A DNA stretch of 44,639 nucleotides from an uncultured Pelagibacteraceae bacterium (GTDB lineage: Bacteria > Pseudomonadota > Alphaproteobacteria > Pelagibacterales > Pelagibacteraceae): assembly GCA_902560075.1 (NCBI GenBank), contig CACEKE010000009.1, positions 1 to 44,639 on the forward strand, written 5' to 3'. Made by a program: the position numbers and the translations under genes. The stretch's first letter is position 1; every line of letters begins with the position of its first letter. Shown piece after piece: positions 26,946 through 34,389 of the stretch. Under the pieces are notes generated by a model. It made no database searches, was not told the DNA's origin, and saw nothing but the letters and a program-made list of their open reading frames with translations.

Positions 26946-27437
26946 TTATAGATTTTCAAGAATTGTTATTAGATATAAAAACATTGCTATATGAGAACTA
27001 TTATTGAATTTTTGATTTAATATTAATTTGAATATATCTCTTTGATTAAAAAGATGAATTCTAATACCTTGTTCTGGCTTCGAGATTTTAATTAAGTCTT
27101 CTGTGTAATAACCAGTAATTTTAGTAGTTAGTCGTCCAGGCTCTGTATAAAAACTAACTATTTTAGTCAATTTTGATCTTGATCTATATCCTGTTTCTTC
27201 TCTTAATTCTTTTTGTGCTGATTGCAGAGTTGTTTCCTTTTTTTCCACTATGCCAGAAGGAAACTCGTAATTAATTTTGTTAATTGGAACTCTTTTTTGG
27301 GAAACTATTACATATTTGTCTTTAATCTTAGGTATTACTAATGAAAGATTAGAAGTTTTAAGATAATGATAAAACTCTTTTTTTTTAAATTTTTTGTTAA
27401 TTAAACTTATTCGATTGGTAAGTTTTATATTTTTCAA
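26946..27437 (-). CDS. Nudix hydrolase (ADP-ribose pyrophosphatase-like)
   Basis: The protein is 163 aa. The Nudix box is visible as G-x5-E-x7-KE-L-REE-x-GY, in GIVEKKE...KELREETGY; the usual arginine before the first E of the core is lysine. FYTEPGRLTTKITGYY resembles the segment after the box in ADP-ribose/NDP-sugar pyrophosphatases. The start is taken as TTG 27437, which overlaps the aquaporin stop (TTGA); no ATG is available upstream or near. It hydrolyses a nucleoside diphosphate linked to another group; the substrate is unknown. It is probably co-translated with the aquaporin gene. Confidence 0.82.
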   Translation of the reverse strand: MKNIKLTNRISLINKKFKKKEFYHYLKTSNLSLVIPKIKDKYVIVSQKRVPINKINYEFPSGIVEKKETTLQSAQKELREETGYRSRSKLTKIVSFYTEPGRLTTKITGYYTEDLIKISKPEQGIRIHLFNQRDIFKLILNQKFNNSSHIAMFLYLITILENL

Positions 27438-28093
27438 TTTTTTTCTAAAAATAACTTTTTAACAATAAATACAGCAATTAACATTCCTACAAGCTCGGCT
27501 AAAATATAATAAGGAGTGTTTAGATAACTAATACCTGTAAAAGACTCTGTAAATGTTCTAGCAATTGCAACAGCTGGATTTGCAAAAGAAGTAGAGGAGG
27601 TAAACCAATAACCAGCAGTAATATATAGACCAACACTAGCAGCAACAGCAATTTTACCTGACTTCATAGCCCCAAAAATTATCACTATAAGTCCTAATGT
27701 TGCTATTACCTCAGATGTGAATATATAAATCCCATCTCTTGACTTAGTAGATAATTCATAAATCTCATGTTCAAAAAAGAAATTAGCTAAACCAACACCA
27801 ATTAAGCAACCAACCAATTGAGCAATGATATAGTAGGGTAATAGTTTCCTTTTTAATTTGCCAGTTATTGCCATTGCGATACTTACAAATGGATTAAAGT
27901 GAGCTCCTGATACATCAGCAAATACTGTAATAAGCACAAATAAACCTGCTCCTGTTGCTATAGTGTTTGCAATTAACATTACTGCAACATCGTCAGTTAA
28001 GTTTTCTGCCATTAAACCCGAACCAACTATAATCATTACTAAAAAACAACTCCCTATTAATTCAGCAAGGAAATAACGGCTTTTATTTTTCAT
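27434..28093 (-). CDS. aqpS: MIP-family aquaglyceroporin linked to arsenate reductase (AqpS-like)
   Basis: The protein is 219 aa with six membrane helices. The two pore half-helices carry NPF (67-69, in GAHFNPFVS) instead of NPA, and a normal NPA (172-174, in SFANPAVAIAR), with the selectivity-filter arginine at R179. Its start overlaps the arsC 3' end by 11 bases. In Sinorhizobium an aquaglyceroporin (AqpS) next to ArsC lets arsenite leave the cell down its gradient. The same job is inferred here, because no ArsB or Acr3 pump gene is present nearby. Water, glycerol or metalloid specificity is not determined by sequence. The NPF substitution is notable. Confidence 0.82.
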   Translation of the reverse strand: MKNKSRYFLAELIGSCFLVMIIVGSGLMAENLTDDVAVMLIANTIATGAGLFVLITVFADVSGAHFNPFVSIAMAITGKLKRKLLPYYIIAQLVGCLIGVGLANFFFEHEIYELSTKSRDGIYIFTSEVIATLGLIVIIFGAMKSGKIAVAASVGLYITAGYWFTSSTSFANPAVAIARTFTESFTGISYLNTPYYILAELVGMLIAVFIVKKLFLEKN

Positions 28094-28514
28094 TTATAAG
28101 TTCCTTTATTCTTTTATGAATATTGTTGTAAACTTTTTCTATTATTTCATCTTTTTTATTTAAATCATTTGTTTCATTAAGTAATTTAACAGGATCCTCT
28201 ATATTCCAATGAATTATCTGATCTTTATTTGGCCAAATAGGACAGACTTCATAATTGGCATTATTACAAACTGTAATAACATAATCCATTTTAATTTGAC
28301 CATTAATAAACTCATTAAAATTTTTAGATTTATAATTTGAAAGATCATAATGTTTCGATAATAAATAATTCTTCACATCTTCATTAATTTTTCCTGTTGG
28401 ATTACTCCCAGCACTAAAACCCTTAAACATATCCTCATACTCGTTATTTATTATACTTTCAGCAATAATACTTCTTGCTGAATTACCCGTGCATACAAAC
28501 AATATATTCTTCAT
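28083..28514 (-). CDS. arsC: Arsenate reductase, low-molecular-weight phosphatase type
   Basis: The protein is 143 aa. The catalytic CX5R loop is CTGNSAR (C8-R14). Two further redox cysteines, C83 and C91 in VCNNANYEVCP, match the three-cysteine relay of thioredoxin-type ArsC. A general-acid aspartate lies in NIEDPVK (D107). It reduces arsenate to arsenite in the cytoplasm. A protein tyrosine phosphatase is less likely given the cysteine triad and linkage to the aquaporin. It abuts the small membrane protein gene upstream with no spacer and overlaps aqpS. The link to phosphate stress is inferred: arsenate enters through phosphate transporters. Confidence 0.88.
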   Translation of the reverse strand: MKNILFVCTGNSARSIIAESIINNEYEDMFKGFSAGSNPTGKINEDVKNYLLSKHYDLSNYKSKNFNEFINGQIKMDYVITVCNNANYEVCPIWPNKDQIIHWNIEDPVKLLNETNDLNKKDEIIEKVYNNIHKRIKELINEK

Positions 28515-28736
28515 TTAAAAAATAACTTTATAAATACCAATTACAAATAATGGGATTTGTAATCCAAAGTTAGTTAAAATTGCTTTATCTTTGCTCATAA
28601 ATCCAGCAATAGTCCATCCAACAACTCCTAATCCATGAAAATATATATTTAACGGATATATATTTAAATTTGTAAGAAGTATTCCCACTAAAACTAAGAA
28701 GGTACTAATCCACTTTAAATATTTTTTTACAAACAT
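28515..28736 (-). CDS. Small two-to-three-helix membrane protein, unknown function
   Basis: The protein is 73 aa. Hydrophobic segments lie at about residues 9-27, 33-46 and 54-71, with a short basic loop SKDKA between the second and third. A GAAAGGAAA ribosome site precedes its ATG. It resembles short uncharacterised membrane proteins common in marine alphaproteobacteria; I do not trust any enzyme name for it. It is the first gene of the arsC-aqpS-Nudix run, with its stop codon directly followed by the arsC start. Confidence 0.7.
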   Translation of the reverse strand: MFVKKYLKWISTFLVLVGILLTNLNIYPLNIYFHGLGVVGWTIAGFMSKDKAILTNFGLQIPLFVIGIYKVIF

Positions 28737-28794
28737 AAAATTTCCTTTCGTTAATATTATGTCAGTTATGTTAAGAATTTATTAAAATAAAGGA

Positions 28795-29190
28795 TTATCT
28801 ACACTTTTTACATAATCCAAAGAACTCAAGATTGTATTTATTATACTTCATACCTGAATTGTCCTGAAAACCAGATAGATATTTAGATAATTTAGGGTTA
28901 CTTATTTCAGTAACTTTTTCACAACCATCGCAGATAGAAAAGGCTGTTGCATTAGAAATTGTGCAACTAGAGTTTTTACAAGCTACAAAAGCATTTTTAC
29001 TCTCAATTTTATGTACCTTACCTATTTCAACTAGTCTATCTAAAGCTCTATAGACTTGAGGTGGAGCCTTAAGACCTTTTTTTTGAACATTAAATAAAAT
29101 TGAGTATGCTTTTAAGGGCTGATTTGCTTTTTCAATATAATCCAAAACTATTTTTTGATTTTTTGATAAATATCCTTGCTTTTGAGCCAT
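28795..29190 (-). CDS. zur: Fur-family zinc uptake regulator
   Basis: The protein is 131 aa from ATG 29190; a TTG 15 bases upstream is also in frame. The N-terminal winged helix spans about residues 5-62 (KIVLDYIEKANQPLKAYSIL, PPQVYRALDRLVEIGKV). Two CxxC pairs, ICDGC and LCKKC, form the structural zinc site of Fur-family proteins. The long histidine cluster typical of iron-sensing Fur is absent. It is third in the minus-strand transcript znuC-znuB-zur, so it would repress its own operon through the Zur boxes at 30789-30819. Zur is favoured over Fur or PerR by this gene context. Confidence 0.92.
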   Translation of the reverse strand: MAQKQGYLSKNQKIVLDYIEKANQPLKAYSILFNVQKKGLKAPPQVYRALDRLVEIGKVHKIESKNAFVACKNSSCTISNATAFSICDGCEKVTEISNPKLSKYLSGFQDNSGMKYNKYNLEFFGLCKKCR

Positions 29191-29212
29191 AATTTCTTTT
29201 ATCAATGAAAAG

Positions 29213-30016
29213 TTAGCTTTTCAATTGAGAACTCCTTTTAATTTTAATTAATGATAAAACAAACAATATTAAACCAGCAGTTATAATAGATGGGCCTGAA
29301 GGTGTATTTATTTCTAATGAACTGAATAAACCTATTAATACAGACATCAAACCTGCAATAATTGAAAATATAACCATGCTTTTAGGGTTTGAAGATATAT
29401 TTCTGGCAATTGCAGCAGGTAAAATAAGCATTCCAGTTATTAATAATAATCCAACCATTTTAATTGAAATCGCAATAATTGCTGCAAGTAAAAGAGTAAA
29501 TATAGCTTTTACTCTCTCTGGTTTCATTCCTTCAGCTTCTGCAAGTTCGTAATTAACTGTTGATGCAAAAAGTGGTTTCCATATCAATTTCAAAACTAAT
29601 AAAATTAATGCACCACCAAACCATACAATTATAATATCGTTTAAATTAACAGCTAAAATATCTCCAAATAATAAACCCATTAAATCAAATCGAATTGTTG
29701 CTATTAATCCAATAACAACCAATCCAACAGCAAGAGAAGAGTGGGCTAATAGTCCTAATAATGCATCTGTGGGTAAATTAGTTGTTTTCTCTAATTTTAG
29801 TAAAATTAAAGCAACGACAGATGAGATTATAAAAACAGATAATGCTATATTAATTTCCATGGTATAAGCTATAGTAATTCCTAGCAAAGCCGAGTGAGCT
29901 AAAGTATCTCCAAAAAACGATAATCTTCTCCAAACAACAAAACAACCTAAAGGTCCAGTAACTAGAGCCATACCAATACCAACAAATAATGCTCTTATAA
30001 AAAAATCATCAAACAT
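29213..30016 (-). CDS. znuB: Zinc ABC transporter permease
   Basis: The protein is 267 aa, an ABC-3 family inner-membrane permease with about eight hydrophobic segments. Landmarks are RRLSFFGDTLAHSALLGI near the N-terminus, a charged loop with EAEGMKPERVKA, and KMVGLLLITGMLILPAA. With ZnuC it moves Zn(II) delivered by ZnuA into the cytoplasm. Two bases separate its start from the znuC stop; the zur ATG follows 22 bases after its stop. A manganese system is the alternative, but Zur and the histidine-rich ZnuA argue for zinc. Confidence 0.93.
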   Translation of the reverse strand: MFDDFFIRALFVGIGMALVTGPLGCFVVWRRLSFFGDTLAHSALLGITIAYTMEINIALSVFIISSVVALILLKLEKTTNLPTDALLGLLAHSSLAVGLVVIGLIATIRFDLMGLLFGDILAVNLNDIIIVWFGGALILLVLKLIWKPLFASTVNYELAEAEGMKPERVKAIFTLLLAAIIAISIKMVGLLLITGMLILPAAIARNISSNPKSMVIFSIIAGLMSVLIGLFSSLEINTPSGPSIITAGLILFVLSLIKIKRSSQLKS

Positions 30017-30018
30017 TT

Positions 30019-30765
30019 TTAATTTTCCTCAACTGATCCATCTACGCCATGTTTATGGTCGTGCTTATGCTCGTAAATAGATAATATTTTTGAAACATCT
30101 TCACCAAATAATTCTTGATATTTTTTATTATTTGCTACAGAGATTGGTGTACCCGAACAGCAGACATGACCATTAAGGCATACTACATGGTCCGTTTTGG
30201 ACATAACAACGTGTAAATTATGAGATATTAGTAAAATTCCACATTTTAAAGTTTCAGATATTTTTTTAATTAATTCATATAGTTCAATCTCTCCTGTAAA
30301 ATCCACTCCTTGTACAGGCTCATCTAAAACTAATAAGTCTGGTTTTTTTGCTATAGCTCTAGCCATCAAAACTCTTTGAAATTCTCCACCAGATAAACTT
30401 TTTAAATCATTATTAATTAAATGCTTTGCACCTGTAATTTCTAATGCTTCATTAGTTTCATTATTTTGTAAATCTGATGTTAAATTCATAAAATCAAATA
30501 CTCTGATAGGCAAAGTCCAATCAATAGAGATTTTTTGAGGGACATATGCAATTTTTTTTGTGTATTTTTCAACTTTACCGCTGATATTTTTATATAAACC
30601 AAGAGCTATTTTTGCTGTTGTTGTTTTTCCGGAACCATTTGGACCTATCAATGTAATTATTTTACCTTTTTCTATGTTTAAAGTTACATCTTTTACAAGC
30701 CATTTATTATTTAAATAAACACCAGCATTCTCCATTTTGACTAGTAAATTATTTTTATTTTCCAT
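30019..30765 (-). CDS. znuC: Zinc ABC transporter ATPase
   Basis: The protein is 248 aa. It has Walker A GPNGSGKTT, signature LSGGEFQRVLMARA, Walker B LLVLDEPVQGVD and switch histidine in LISHNLHVV. The C-terminus ends in a histidine-rich tail (EHKHDHKHG), which could bind zinc in the cytoplasm. It is the first gene of the minus-strand zinc transcript. Its ATG is 24 bases from the nearest Zur-like palindrome. Confidence 0.94.
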   Translation of the reverse strand: MENKNNLLVKMENAGVYLNNKWLVKDVTLNIEKGKIITLIGPNGSGKTTTAKIALGLYKNISGKVEKYTKKIAYVPQKISIDWTLPIRVFDFMNLTSDLQNNETNEALEITGAKHLINNDLKSLSGGEFQRVLMARAIAKKPDLLVLDEPVQGVDFTGEIELYELIKKISETLKCGILLISHNLHVVMSKTDHVVCLNGHVCCSGTPISVANNKKYQELFGEDVSKILSIYEHKHDHKHGVDGSVEEN

Positions 30766-30788
30766 AATATTTTCTTGCTTTTTTAATA

Positions 30789-30819
30789 TGTTATATTATA
30801 ACATTGTTATATTATAACA
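30789..30819. promoter_or_regulatory. Two tandem Zur boxes in the znuC/znuA divergent promoter
   Basis: TGTTATATTATAACA occurs twice, at 30789-30803 and 30805-30819, 16 bp apart. Each copy is an inverted repeat (TGTTATA/TATAACA sharing a central T) matching the ATGTTATAATATAACA-type operators of gamma- and alphaproteobacterial Zur. The pair lies 24 bases from the znuC start and 19 from the znuA start, so Zur bound here could shut both directions. The AT-rich core also overlaps any -10 elements. Confidence 0.9.
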
Positions 30820-30838
30820 ATTTATAGGAAGATATCAT

Positions 30839-31804
30839 ATGAAAAAAATATTCAAATCAACTATTTTTACTTTAACAGCTGCATTATTTCTTGTTTTAAC
30901 GCCATTAAAGGCTGAGATTAGTGTTGTAACATCTATTAAACCCTTACACTCGTTAACAAGCTATATTATGGAAGGAGTAGGGGAGCCTGAACTAATTATT
31001 GATGGTGTTGCATCACCTCATAATTTTCAAATTAAACCATCTCACGCTAAAATGTTACAAAATGCTGACTTAGTTATATGGATTGGTGAGGACCTAGAGA
31101 GTTTTTTACCTACTGCACTTAAAAGTATCCCAAAAGACGCTGTTGTATTTGAATTATTAGATCAAAGTGGATTAAAAAAATTAAAATTTAGAGAAAAAAA
31201 TATCTTCGAAGGTCACGATGATCACGGCCATGATGAGCACGCAAAAAAGGAAGATGATCATGATGATCATGGGCATGACGATCATGGTCATGGCCATGGA
31301 TCATTTGACCCTCATATATGGTTAGATCCTGCAAACGCAAAAGTCATAGTAAAAAAAATTACTAACCAACTAAGTAAAATTGATAAGGATAATGCATCTA
31401 CGTATAAAGCTAACTCTAAAAAAGTTATAAAGGATTTAGATGGTCTTATTAAAGAGGTTAAAAATGAAATTAATAAAGATGCAAGTTTTGTTGTATTTCA
31501 TGATGCATATCAATACTTTGAAAAGAGATTTGGTTTAAGTGTGATAGGAGCGTTAACTGTAAATCCAGATGTAATGCCTGGTGCAGAACAATTATCTGAG
31601 ATAAGAGAAGTTATAGAGCATGAAAAAGCCAAATGTATTTTTTCTGAGCCTCAATTTAACCCAAACATAATAAATTCTATTGCAAGTGATACAGGAGTAA
31701 AAACAGGAGTTCTTGATCCTTTGGGTGCAAATATTGATAAAGGAAAGAATATGTATTTTGATTTAATCAAATATATGTCTGACTCGTTAAAGGATTGTTC
31801 ATAG
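30839..31804 (+). CDS. znuA: Zinc-binding periplasmic protein
   Basis: The protein is 321 aa with a signal peptide (MKKIFKSTIFTLTAALFLVL, cleaved after LKA). It is a cluster A-I binding protein for the ZnuBC importer. Zinc ligands are expected in ASPHNFQIKPSHA, FDPHIWLDP, FHDAYQYFEKRF and SEPQFNP. A histidine/aspartate-rich loop (about residues 122-157, repeated HDDHGHD units) lies just before FDPHIW, as in zinc-specific ZnuA, and may act as a zinc-collecting arm. It is transcribed alone from the Zur-box region. It ends 15 bases before the convergent CUT1 ATPase. Confidence 0.95.
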   Translation: MKKIFKSTIFTLTAALFLVLTPLKAEISVVTSIKPLHSLTSYIMEGVGEPELIIDGVASPHNFQIKPSHAKMLQNADLVIWIGEDLESFLPTALKSIPKDAVVFELLDQSGLKKLKFREKNIFEGHDDHGHDEHAKKEDDHDDHGHDDHGHGHGSFDPHIWLDPANAKVIVKKITNQLSKIDKDNASTYKANSKKVIKDLDGLIKEVKNEINKDASFVVFHDAYQYFEKRFGLSVIGALTVNPDVMPGAEQLSEIREVIEHEKAKCIFSEPQFNPNIINSIASDTGVKTGVLDPLGANIDKGKNMYFDLIKYMSDSLKDCS

Positions 31805-31819
31805 AAATAAAATTATTAG

Positions 31820-32869
31820 TTAAATTTTATTTTTTTTGTTATCAAAGAACACGACTTTGTCTTTATTGAAAGAAAAACTTGTATTGTTTTGATGAAGGTC
31901 ATCTGATGTTCTTATTCTAATTTCGTTATCTTTTAATAAACCGTAAATAATTTTGTCAGAGCCCAAATTCTCTATGAGATCAATATTAATATTAAACTGT
32001 ATTTCATGTTTAAGATTAGGATGTATATGCTCTGGTCTAATTCCTAAATATATTTCATTGCTAAATTTATAATTCTTAAACTCATATTCTTTTCCAAAAA
32101 TTCTTAAAGTATTATTGTTTATAATATTAGATTTATTAATTTTGATAATATTCATCTTTGGTGTCCCAATAAATTCCGCAACAAATAAGTTATTAGGTAA
32201 ATTATATATCTCATCAGGGGAACCGACTTGTTCAATTTTACCCTCGTTTAAAATAACCATTTTATCAGCTAAAGTCATAGCCTCTACTTGGTCGTGAGTA
32301 ACGTAAATCATATTAGTTTTTATTTTTTTATGTAATTTAGAAATTTCAACTCTCATTTCTGATCTCAATGCTGCATCTAAATTTGATAGTGGCTCATCAA
32401 ATAAAAATATTTTTGGATTTCTAGAAATTGCTCTTCCTATTGCAACTCTTTGTCTTTGACCACCAGATAACTGTCCAGGTTTTCTATCCAATAGATGTTT
32501 TATTCTAAGTATCTTTGCAGCCTGATTTACTTTCTTTTGAATATTGTTTTTGGATATTTTTTCCATTTTTAATCCAAATGACATGTTTTCATAAACATTC
32601 ATATGTGGGTATAAAGCATAAGACTGAAACACCATTGCCATATCTCTTTTTGAGGGTAACAAATCATTAATAATGTTTTTATTTAAAAGTATTGTGCCTT
32701 TATCTATTTTCTCTAGGCCTGAAATCATTCTTAAAAGGGTAGATTTTCCACAACCAGAAGGCCCCACTAAAACAGTAAATTCACCATCGTTTATTTCTAA
32801 ATTAAACTTTTTGATAACTTTGTTTTTTCCAAATGATTTTTCTACATTTATGAATTTTATCTTTGCCAT
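31820..32869 (-). CDS. CUT1-family (sugar-type) ABC transporter ATPase, UgpC/MalK-like
   Basis: The protein is 349 aa. Walker [10 protein letters not shown] (residues 36-44), Q-loop VFQSYALYPHMNVYENM, signature LSGGQRQRVAIGRA, Walker B IFLFDEPLSNLD and switch histidine YVTHDQVEAMTLAD are present. The last ~115 residues form the TOBE/OB regulatory domain (GIRPEHI) typical of MalK/UgpC/MsmK. It is divergent from the binding-protein gene across 151 bases, and should power the permeases at 34390-36832. Annotation as a glycerol-3-phosphate importer would rest only on family name; no Pho box is visible upstream. Confidence 0.9.
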   Translation of the reverse strand: MAKIKFINVEKSFGKNKVIKKFNLEINDGEFTVLVGPSGCGKSTLLRMISGLEKIDKGTILLNKNIINDLLPSKRDMAMVFQSYALYPHMNVYENMSFGLKMEKISKNNIQKKVNQAAKILRIKHLLDRKPGQLSGGQRQRVAIGRAISRNPKIFLFDEPLSNLDAALRSEMRVEISKLHKKIKTNMIYVTHDQVEAMTLADKMVILNEGKIEQVGSPDEIYNLPNNLFVAEFIGTPKMNIIKINKSNIINNNTLRIFGKEYEFKNYKFSNEIYLGIRPEHIHPNLKHEIQFNINIDLIENLGSDKIIYGLLKDNEIRIRTSDDLHQNNTSFSFNKDKVVFFDNKKNKI

Positions 32870-33020
32870 AAAATTGATATTTAAATATAATTTCTAATTT
32901 ATAATCATTTTAAAAACCATCGTTATAAAACATAATATTTAAAGGGATAATTAGAGGGTTTTTTATTCTTTTCCTTTTTGGTACATTTTTTAAAAATTAG
33001 TTAATAAGGAGACATTACCA

Positions 33021-34343
33021 ATGAAAAAAATAATTATTTATATTTTTGCCTCACTATTTTTTGCAAGCTCTAGTATTTCAGGAATTACTTTTTGGACTAC
33101 AGAAGTTCAGCCTGCAAGAATGGCTAAACAACAAGATATGGCAAAAGATTTCGAATCTAAAACAGGTATAAGTGTTGAGGTTATTCCTGTGGAAGAAAAA
33201 GACTTAGGAAAGAGAGCTACAGCCGCAGCTGCAGCTGGAGATCTTCCTGATGTAATATATCATACACTTCAGTACGTCTTACCATGGGCCGAAGCTGGTA
33301 TACTTGATGTAAATGCTAATAACGATGTAGTAAAGCAATTAGGTAAAAAAACTTTTGCACCAGGACCATTAAACATGGCTAAAAAAGGTGGGAAGATTGC
33401 TGCTGTTCCAGTTGATGGTTGGACACAAATGGTAGTGTATAGAAAAGATCTTTTCGAGAAAAATGGACTAGAACCACCAACTTCTTATAAAAATATTGAA
33501 AAGGCTATAAATGTTCTTTCAGGTTCGGACATGTTTGGATTTGTTGCTGCAACAAAAACAGATGAAAACTTTATGAGCCAAGTTTTGGAACATGTTCTTT
33601 TAGCAAATGGAGTTAATTTTGTTAAAAAGGGTGGAACTAAAAAACAAGGTAAAGCTTTAAAGAATTCATTAGAGTTTTATAAAGTTATAGCTAAGGCTAG
33701 CCCCCCAGGAGAACTTTTTTGGAAACAATCAAGGGAATTATATTTTGCTGGAAAAACACCAATGATAATTTGGTCTCCATTTATAATGGACGAGCTTGCA
33801 GGATTAAGAGACTCAGCGCCTCCAACAATAAATAGTGATCCTACTTCTTCTGAACTAGCATCTAAGACTGGTTTTATAACTAATTTTAGCGGTCCTAATA
33901 ACAGAAAAGGTGCTGCATGGGCTGATGTAAGATACATGGGTATTACTGCAGATGCTGACACAGATGAAGCTAAGAAATTTGTTGAGTATTCAATGAACGA
34001 AGGTTACACAGCTACACTTGGTATTGCGCCTGAAGGAAAATTTCCTGTAAGAAGAGGAAATAAGAATGATCCTAATGCATACACAAATGCTTGGAGTAAA
34101 CTGCCAGTCGGTGTTGATAGAAAAAAACCATTAACTGAGCTTTATTCAGGTGATGTAATTAATAATATTGTTGCAGGTCTAGATACAGCTAATAGATGGG
34201 GTGTTAAAGAAGGTGAACTATCAAGAGCCTCAAAAATTATCAATGCACAATTCTTAAACAGAATTACAAGAGAATATATTGATGATCAAATTACTGTAGA
34301 CGAGGCAGTTGATAAAATTAATGCAGAACTAGCTAAATTTTAA
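33021..34343 (+). CDS. CUT1-family ABC transporter substrate-binding protein
   Basis: The protein is 440 aa with an N-terminal signal peptide (MKKIIIYIFASLFFASS...ISG). It is a family-1 extracellular solute-binding protein: FWTTEVQPARMAKQQDMAKD then a DLPDVIYHTLQYVLPWAEAG domain and a VPVDGWTQMVVYRKDLFEKN hinge. Solute is likely a sugar, polyol or related carbon compound; the pocket residues do not let me choose. TAAGGAG precedes its ATG by 8 bases. A 14-bp hairpin after its stop separates it from the permeases. Confidence 0.88.
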   Translation: MKKIIIYIFASLFFASSSISGITFWTTEVQPARMAKQQDMAKDFESKTGISVEVIPVEEKDLGKRATAAAAAGDLPDVIYHTLQYVLPWAEAGILDVNANNDVVKQLGKKTFAPGPLNMAKKGGKIAAVPVDGWTQMVVYRKDLFEKNGLEPPTSYKNIEKAINVLSGSDMFGFVAATKTDENFMSQVLEHVLLANGVNFVKKGGTKKQGKALKNSLEFYKVIAKASPPGELFWKQSRELYFAGKTPMIIWSPFIMDELAGLRDSAPPTINSDPTSSELASKTGFITNFSGPNNRKGAAWADVRYMGITADADTDEAKKFVEYSMNEGYTATLGIAPEGKFPVRRGNKNDPNAYTNAWSKLPVGVDRKKPLTELYSGDVINNIVAGLDTANRWGVKEGELSRASKIINAQFLNRITREYIDDQITVDEAVDKINAELAKF

Positions 34344-34356
34344 ATAAATATGTTTT

Positions 34357-34387
34357 AAAAGCGGATAATAATATATTATCCGCTTTT
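34357..34387 (+). terminator. Hairpin (terminator/attenuator) ending just before the permease start
   Basis: A perfect 14-bp stem, AAAAGCGGATAATA (34357-34370) with TATTATCCGCTTTT (34374-34387), has a 3-nt loop ATA and ends in TTTT. The following permease ATG is at 34390, only two bases later, so the hairpin should both reduce transcription and bury the translation start region. Confidence 0.8.
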
Positions 34388-34389
34388 AC

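Noticed and set aside
28515..28736. Enzyme names sometimes attached to such short proteins (for example a ubiquinone methyltransferase)
   Set aside because: A 73-aa, almost wholly hydrophobic protein has no room for a methyltransferase fold or SAM motif.
28737..28794. Pho box before the arsC transcript (CTGACAT and TTAACAT on the minus strand near 28759-28774)
   Set aside because: The two units are not in the 11-bp register seen at pstS and plcP and only partly match; too weak in AT-rich DNA.
32115..32897. Plus-strand open frames opposite the CUT1 ATPase gene
   Set aside because: They are antisense shadows of the ATPase gene: no domain, no ribosome site, and the minus strand shows full ABC motifs.
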